Assembly: GCF_014596745.1 (NCBI RefSeq)
Contig: NZ_JABTCF010000018.1
Span: forward strand, 1 to 48,808
Reading direction: 5' to 3'
Origin: Maribacter aquimaris
GTDB lineage: Bacteria > Bacteroidota > Bacteroidia > Flavobacteriales > Flavobacteriaceae
Length of the DNA stretch: 48,808 nt
Made by a program: the position numbers and the translations under genes
Notes under the pieces: model-generated
What the model was told of the DNA's origin: nothing
Databases searched by the model: none
The model's input: the letters and a program-made list of their open reading frames with translations, nothing else
Shown: piece by piece, positions 44,001-48,808 of the stretch
How positions within the stretch are numbered: position 1 is the stretch's first letter
How the letters are laid out: each line of letters begins with the position of its first letter

Positions 44001-45524
44001 ATGTTTAGAATAGAATATTCAAACCTTAGTAAGTATTTTTTTATTGGTTTAATTTGTTTAGGCTCACTTTTGGCTAATTCATGTGTAAATAAAAATGAAG
44101 AATTAACAGCATCACCTAATATTGTATTGATACTTTCAGATGATCTTGGCTATGGGGACTTGGGGTCATACAATAATAATTCCCTAGTCCCCACACCAAA
44201 TTTGAATAAATTGGCATCTGAAGGAATTAGTTTTACCAATGCATATTGCCCTGTTTCTGTATGTTCTCCTTCTAGATATGCGTTGATGACCGGAACATAT
44301 CCTTTTAGGAGTTGGAAAAGTTCAGGTGTTATGTCCAATTATGAACCCTCAATGATAGATGAAGGTCAATTAACTCTGCCACAAATGTTACAACAGTCGG
44401 GTTATACGACGGCAGGGTTTGGTAAATGGCACTTGGGAGCTACATTTCCTACATTGGATGGGTTAAAACCTGCTGGATTTGGAAAATTTAAGGCAGATAA
44501 TAATGGTGCGAATATTGATTTACAAAAGCCAATCAGTGATGGTCCCGTCGCTCATGGTTTTGAGAATTGGTATGGATTCAGTTGTGCCAGTGAATGTTGG
44601 GTTATGGACGGTGATGATATTGTAGCCGCTTTACAGCATGAATTTTATAATATCGATTCAGCCAAACATAAGGAACATATTGAAATTATTCCGGCCAATA
44701 AATATCTTAAACGTATTACCGAGAAGAGTACTCAATTTTTAACCCAACAATCCAAAACCAAAAAGGAAGCTCCTTTCTTTTTATATTTCGCCCCTTATGT
44801 TCCTCATATACCCTTATCGGTTAGCGAAGAATTTAAAGGTACGACCAAAGCTGGTTTTTATGGTGATTACGTATCTGAATTGGATACCTATATCGGTAAA
44901 ATATTGAATACACTTGACAGTTTGGGACTGGCAGAAAATACGATAATCCTTTTTGCAAGTGATAATGGGTCCCAATTTGAGAGGACCGGAGTTCATATAG
45001 ATAATGCAAATCCAAGTAACAACCTAGAAGATGTTAACGGAAAAAGTCAGAATCCAAATGAACATCATCCTAACGGTAATTTAAAAGGTTCTAAATGGAC
45101 AATTTGGGAAGGTGGTGTGCGTATGCCCTTTATTGCAAAATGGCCTGGTAAGATTCCGGCAGGTATCAAATCAGATAAGATTTTTGCATTAAATGATATA
45201 CTGGCAACCATTAGTTCGGTAATTGGATTTGACTTACCCAAAGATGCTGCCATTGATAGTTATGACCAATTTCCGAACCTTATGGGAGAAGAAAAAATCA
45301 TTAGGGAATCCGTGGTGGTACAATCTGCAAAAAACCGTATGGGTTTTAGAAAGGGGAATTGGAAATACGTTGAGCCAGATAATGATGAGTTGGAAGGACA
45401 ATTATACAATCTGTTGGAGGATGAATCAGAATCAAGAAACCTAATCAGGGAGAATGCTGACGTGGCAGAGGAAATGCGTAAAGAATTACTTAATATAATA
45501 ACAGGAACGGTCTCAGAAAAATAG
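44001..45524 (+). CDS. S1-family sulfatase (lipoprotein arylsulfatase-like)
   Basis: Formylglycine-dependent sulfatase of 507 residues. The N-terminus has a signal peptide with a lipobox ending at C28 (LLANSC), so the enzyme is probably anchored outside the cytoplasm. The metal-binding start is NIVLILSDDLGYGDLGS. C88 in VSVCSPSRYALMTG is the Cys converted to formylglycine (C-x-P-S-R). Further motifs are GFGKWHLG, PFFLYFAPYVPHIPL, ILFASDNGSQ and GSKWTIWEGGVRMPF. It lies between the two FAD oxidoreductases with gaps of 65 bp and 7 bp. No maturase (FGE or anSME) gene is in the window, so it must be elsewhere. The substrate is not deducible. Confidence 0.92.
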   Translation: MFRIEYSNLSKYFFIGLICLGSLLANSCVNKNEELTASPNIVLILSDDLGYGDLGSYNNNSLVPTPNLNKLASEGISFTNAYCPVSVCSPSRYALMTGTYPFRSWKSSGVMSNYEPSMIDEGQLTLPQMLQQSGYTTAGFGKWHLGATFPTLDGLKPAGFGKFKADNNGANIDLQKPISDGPVAHGFENWYGFSCASECWVMDGDDIVAALQHEFYNIDSAKHKEHIEIIPANKYLKRITEKSTQFLTQQSKTKKEAPFFLYFAPYVPHIPLSVSEEFKGTTKAGFYGDYVSELDTYIGKILNTLDSLGLAENTIILFASDNGSQFERTGVHIDNANPSNNLEDVNGKSQNPNEHHPNGNLKGSKWTIWEGGVRMPFIAKWPGKIPAGIKSDKIFALNDILATISSVIGFDLPKDAAIDSYDQFPNLMGEEKIIRESVVVQSAKNRMGFRKGNWKYVEPDNDELEGQLYNLLEDESESRNLIRENADVAEEMRKELLNIITGTVSEK

Positions 45525-45531
45525 AAAACTT

Positions 45532-47199
45532 ATGAAAAATAATAAGCAAATCATATTGTCCATGATGGTGTTACTGATTTCAACATCTATTATGTTTTCC
45601 TGTAAGGAAAAAGCTAATGTACTAAAAGAATCAATTGAAGCGGATATCATTATTTATGGAGGTACTTCGGCAGCCATATCAGCAGCTGTGGAAGCAAAGC
45701 GTTCTGGAAAATCTGTTATTGTGGTATCTCCGGATAAGCACCTAGGAGGTTTGACTTCAGGAGGTTTAGGATGGACAGATACAGGGGACAAAAGCGTGAT
45801 TGGAGGACTGGCAAGAGAGTTTTACCATAGAGTATACAAATATTATAATACAGATGAGGCTTGGCAATGGCAGCCCAAAGAGGAGTATGGGAATACTGGT
45901 CAGGGAACACCTGCGATGGACGGTGAAAATAGAACTATGTGGATTTTTGAACCTCATGTGGCAGAAAAAGTATTTGAAGACTTGGTTAAAGAAGATAGTA
46001 TAAGAGTTGATCGGGATGAATGGTTGGATAGGGAAAATGGGGTTGTGCTTGAGGGCGGTAATATCAAATCATTTTCTACACTATCCGGTAAAACATATTC
46101 TGGTAAAATATTTTTAGATGCAACTTATGAAGGAGACTTAATGGCCGCAGCAGGAGTTAGTTATCATGTAGGTCGCGAAGGTAAAGACGTGTATGGGGAA
46201 GAGTGGAACGGCGTACAAACAGGAGTTTTACATCATAAGCATTGGTTTGAGTCCGATATTTCTCCTTACGTAGTACCAGGTGACCCGTCAAGCGGGCTAT
46301 TGCCTAGGGTTTCTGCGGAAAATCCAGGAGAAAAACATAGTGGTGACGATAAGATTCAGGCCTATTGTTTTAGAATGTGTATGACCGATCATGAACCGAA
46401 TAGAGTTCCTTTTCCTAAACCAGATGGCTATGACCCAATGCAATATGAACTAATGGCACGAGTTTTTGATACAGGAAGAAAAGACTGGTTCCAAAAATTT
46501 GATGCCATACCAAATCATAAGACCGATACGAATAATCATGGTCCGTTCAGTAGCGATAATATTGGTATGAATTATGACTATCCGGAAGCTTCCTATGAGC
46601 GAAGAAAAGAAATTATAAAGGAACACGAACAATATCAAAAGGGACTATTGTGGTTTGTGGCCAACGACCCAAGGGTTCCTAAAGATATACAGTTGAAAAT
46701 GCAAAAGTGGGGGTTAGCCAAAGACGAGTTTACAGATAATGGTAATTGGCCTCATCAAATTTATGTTCGGGAAGCAAGACGAATGGTTGGAGAATTTGTT
46801 ATGACAGAAAATGAATTATTAAAAAAGAGAAAAACCCCAAACCCAATTGGATTAGGATCATATACAATGGATTCCCACAATGTGCAACGCTATATAAAAC
46901 CAGATGGTTTTGTCCAGAATGAAGGCGATATCGGGGTAGAAACAAATGGTCCATATACAATATCTTATGGTTCCTTGGTGCCGAAGAAAAATGAATGTAA
47001 AAATTTATTGGTGCCTGTGTGTGTTTCATCAAGCCATATTGCTTTTGGTTCTATAAGAATGGAGCCGGTATTTATGATTTTGGGTCAATCAGCAGCAGCA
47101 GCAGCAGTTTTGGCAATCAATGAAAATACCACAGTTCAAAATGTGGATTATAATAAATTGAAAGAAGTTTTAGTGGCAAAGGGTCAGATAGTTGAATAA
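45532..47199 (+). CDS. FAD-dependent oxidoreductase lipoprotein, copy 2
   Basis: Paralogue of the gene at 42250, with 555 residues and the same order of motifs: IYGGTSAAISAAVEA (41-55), [55 protein letters not shown] and [19 protein letters not shown]. It differs in having a lipobox (IMFSC, C24) rather than a plain signal peptide, so it is membrane-anchored. It starts 7 bp after the sulfatase stop and ends 13 bp before the transporter. Retention of two copies flanking a sulfatase suggests two steps, or a pair of related substrates, rather than simple redundancy. Confidence 0.85.
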   Translation: MKNNKQIILSMMVLLISTSIMFSCKEKANVLKESIEADIIIYGGTSAAISAAVEAKRSGKSVIVVSPDKHLGGLTSGGLGWTDTGDKSVIGGLAREFYHRVYKYYNTDEAWQWQPKEEYGNTGQGTPAMDGENRTMWIFEPHVAEKVFEDLVKEDSIRVDRDEWLDRENGVVLEGGNIKSFSTLSGKTYSGKIFLDATYEGDLMAAAGVSYHVGREGKDVYGEEWNGVQTGVLHHKHWFESDISPYVVPGDPSSGLLPRVSAENPGEKHSGDDKIQAYCFRMCMTDHEPNRVPFPKPDGYDPMQYELMARVFDTGRKDWFQKFDAIPNHKTDTNNHGPFSSDNIGMNYDYPEASYERRKEIIKEHEQYQKGLLWFVANDPRVPKDIQLKMQKWGLAKDEFTDNGNWPHQIYVREARRMVGEFVMTENELLKKRKTPNPIGLGSYTMDSHNVQRYIKPDGFVQNEGDIGVETNGPYTISYGSLVPKKNECKNLLVPVCVSSSHIAFGSIRMEPVFMILGQSAAAAAVLAINENTTVQNVDYNKLKEVLVAKGQIVE

Positions 47200-47212
47200 T
47201 TAAGATTTTTAA

Positions 47213-48670
47213 ATGATATCATTTTTAATTTCCATTGCAGTTTTGATTTTAGGTTATTTCACCTATGGTAAGTTTGTTGAACGTATTTTCGGTATAGATA
47301 AAAATCGGGAAACTCCGGCAATCAAATTAAGGGACGATGTGGATTATTTGCCACTTCCTGCCTGGCGAATTTTTCTTATTCAATTTTTGAACATTGCTGG
47401 TTTAGGACCAATTTTCGGAGCCATTGCGGGGGCAATGTTTGGACCATCGGCATTTTTATGGATTGTTCTAGGAAGCATATTTGCGGGAGCTGTCCATGAT
47501 TACTTTTCTGGAATGCTTTCCTTAAGGCATGATGGATTAAGCATTAGTGAAGTCGTGGGTATCTATTTAGGTCCAAATATGAAGTATTTTATGAGGTTCT
47601 TCACTATTGTATTATTAATTTTTGTGGGAACTGTTTTTTTAATGGGGCCAGCTAAGATAATAGATGAAATGACCGGTAATTTTTGGAACCTATGGGTATG
47701 GGTGGGTATTATTTTACTTTATTATATCCTATCGACATTACTGCCAATTAATAAAATGATAAGTAAGATCTATCCTATTTTTGGATTGGCAATGCTTTTG
47801 ATGGCAATTGGGTTACTTATTGCCCTTTTGTTTGGGGATTATGTAATACCGGAAATAGTACCTGCCAATTTAAGGAATATGACTACGAATCCTACGGAAA
47901 CCCCCATGTTTCCAATTCTTTTTATAACAATTGCATGCGGAGCTATTTCAGGATTTCATGCAACACAATCTCCGCTAATGGCCCGTTGTATAAAAAATGA
48001 AACTTTGGGGAGGAAAATTTTTTATGGCACTATGATTACGGAAGGTATTGTAGCATTGATTTGGGCCGCAGCCGCAATGGCCTTTTTTGGAAATGTTGAC
48101 TTACTGAATGATGCTATGCTCGCTAATAATAGTAACGCAGCTTGGGCTGCTAATGAAATCTCTACCAATATGTTAGGTAAGATAGGGGGATTTTTGGCAT
48201 TATTGGGTATTGTAGCTGCACCTATTACGTCAGGGGATACAGCATTTAGATCTGCACGACTAATTCTTGCTGATATATTTAAAACGGATCAAAAGAAAAT
48301 AAAGAATAGGCTGTATCTAAGTATACCATTATTTGTGATAGCCTTTATTCTGACACAAGTTGATTTTGGTGTCATTTGGCGTTATTTCGCATGGAGCAAC
48401 CAAACCTTGGCAACAGTAGTACTATGGGCGATTACAGCATATCTAACCTATACCAAAAAGTTCTATTGGATTACCCTTATTCCTGCTATTTTTATGACTA
48501 TGGTATGTTCCACCTATATTTTGATTGCACCGGAGGGATTTGAATTGGATAATACGATATCCTATATTTTAGGTGGAATTATAACTTTAATAGTTTGTGT
48601 TTTGTTTATGACATTAATCGTTAGGAAGCAGAAAGTTTATCAAATTACCGAAACCGAAAATATCGTTTGA
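47213..48670 (+). CDS. CstA-family carbon-starvation/pyruvate-type transporter
   Basis: Polytopic inner-membrane protein of 485 residues with about 13 hydrophobic segments. CstA hallmarks are clear: FLNIAGLGPIFGAIAGAMFG, GSIFAGAVHDYFSGMLSLRH, HATQSPLMARCIKNE and APITSGDTAFRSARLILAD. Characterised family members take up pyruvate or peptides. In this locus it may import the small product made by the exported enzymes, which is inference. It is the last gene of the operon and is closed by the terminator at 48688. The length is that of the shorter CstA group. Confidence 0.9.
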   Translation: MISFLISIAVLILGYFTYGKFVERIFGIDKNRETPAIKLRDDVDYLPLPAWRIFLIQFLNIAGLGPIFGAIAGAMFGPSAFLWIVLGSIFAGAVHDYFSGMLSLRHDGLSISEVVGIYLGPNMKYFMRFFTIVLLIFVGTVFLMGPAKIIDEMTGNFWNLWVWVGIILLYYILSTLLPINKMISKIYPIFGLAMLLMAIGLLIALLFGDYVIPEIVPANLRNMTTNPTETPMFPILFITIACGAISGFHATQSPLMARCIKNETLGRKIFYGTMITEGIVALIWAAAAMAFFGNVDLLNDAMLANNSNAAWAANEISTNMLGKIGGFLALLGIVAAPITSGDTAFRSARLILADIFKTDQKKIKNRLYLSIPLFVIAFILTQVDFGVIWRYFAWSNQTLATVVLWAITAYLTYTKKFYWITLIPAIFMTMVCSTYILIAPEGFELDNTISYILGGIITLIVCVLFMTLIVRKQKVYQITETENIV

Positions 48671-48687
48671 GTTTGTTAGTTAGTTAA

Positions 48688-48721
48688 AGCCGGACTTCAT
48701 TTTTTTGAAGTCCGGTTTTTT
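48688..48721 (+). terminator. Strong intrinsic terminator of the SusC/SusD-like locus
   Basis: CCGGACTTCA-TTTTTT-TGAAGTCCGG is a perfect 10-bp stem followed by TTTTTT, 19 bp after the cstA stop. It is a textbook terminator and marks the 3' end of the operon. Confidence 0.95.
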
Positions 48722-48733
48722 GTTTAAGGGACA

Positions 48734-48808
48734 TCATCCTTTTATATTTTCCATCTTTTTATCAATAAATTTAAGGAGGAGTCCATAAGCTGGTTTGGCC
48801 ATTTCTCC
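48734..48808 (-). CDS. 3' end of an unidentified minus-strand gene (partial)
   Basis: The last 75 bp read, on the minus strand, as an uninterrupted frame that runs off the window edge and ends at a TGA at 48734-48736. The visible C-terminus is GEMAKPAYGLLLKFIDKK followed by MENIKG. It has a protein-like composition, and the frame faces the terminator of the neighbouring operon. Only 24 residues are seen, so no family can be given. Confidence 0.5.
   Translation of the reverse strand, partial: GEMAKPAYGLLLKFIDKKMENIKG

Overview
The window looks like a piece of a marine Flavobacteriia (Bacteroidetes) chromosome. The sequence is AT-rich and carries a complete ECF sigma/FecR/SusC/SusD locus, a sulfatase, a thrombospondin-type-3-repeat surface protein, lipoprotein signal peptides and a Wza/Wzc-type export system. 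These are family-level recognitions made by eye from the translations; no database was searched.

Layout. (1) 1-1427 is a non-coding array of a roughly 113-bp element with terminal inverted repeats. Two of the copies are split by the same roughly 350-bp insert. (2) 1496-23169 is an exopolysaccharide/glycan locus. A plus-strand block encodes a membrane nucleotide-sugar dehydratase, Wza, Wzc and a two-domain VOC protein. It converges on a long minus-strand block, which in transcription order reads: RfbB, RfbA, two FdtA/QdtA-like cupins, two GNAT-type acyltransferases, a FkbH-like HAD-IIIC protein, an ACP, a VOC protein, a KASIII-like enzyme, a second ACP, a DegT-type aminotransferase, a Wzx flippase and one GT2. 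A CpsB-type phosphatase and a UDP-glucuronate epimerase sit at the two edges. The logic I infer is dTDP-glucose -> 4-keto-6-deoxy -> 3-keto -> 3-amino-3,6-dideoxyhexose -> N-acylation, with the acyl group built on ACP by a FkbH/KASIII module. This module is the most interesting system in the window, because FkbH + ACP + KASIII is the combination known from glyceryl-ACP and tetronate chemistry. (3) 23351-32163 is mostly housekeeping: pyruvate phosphate dikinase, a small unknown, SelO, MsrA, and an exported molybdenum hydroxylase with its 2Fe-2S subunit.

(4) 32576-34492 is a large secreted TSP3-repeat protein. (5) 35043-48670 is a PUL-like locus: a divergent ECF sigma, then FecR, a SusC with an STN signalling domain, SusD, an FAD oxidoreductase, an S1 sulfatase, a paralogous FAD oxidoreductase and a CstA transporter, closed by a strong terminator. 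It has no recognisable glycoside hydrolase or lyase, so its substrate may be a small sulfated compound rather than a polysaccharide. The 3' end of one more minus-strand gene is visible at the right edge.

Several gaps hold what look like decayed genes (about 21729-21918, 22163-22435, 34536-34622 and 41931-42214). This suggests the accessory regions have been rearranged.
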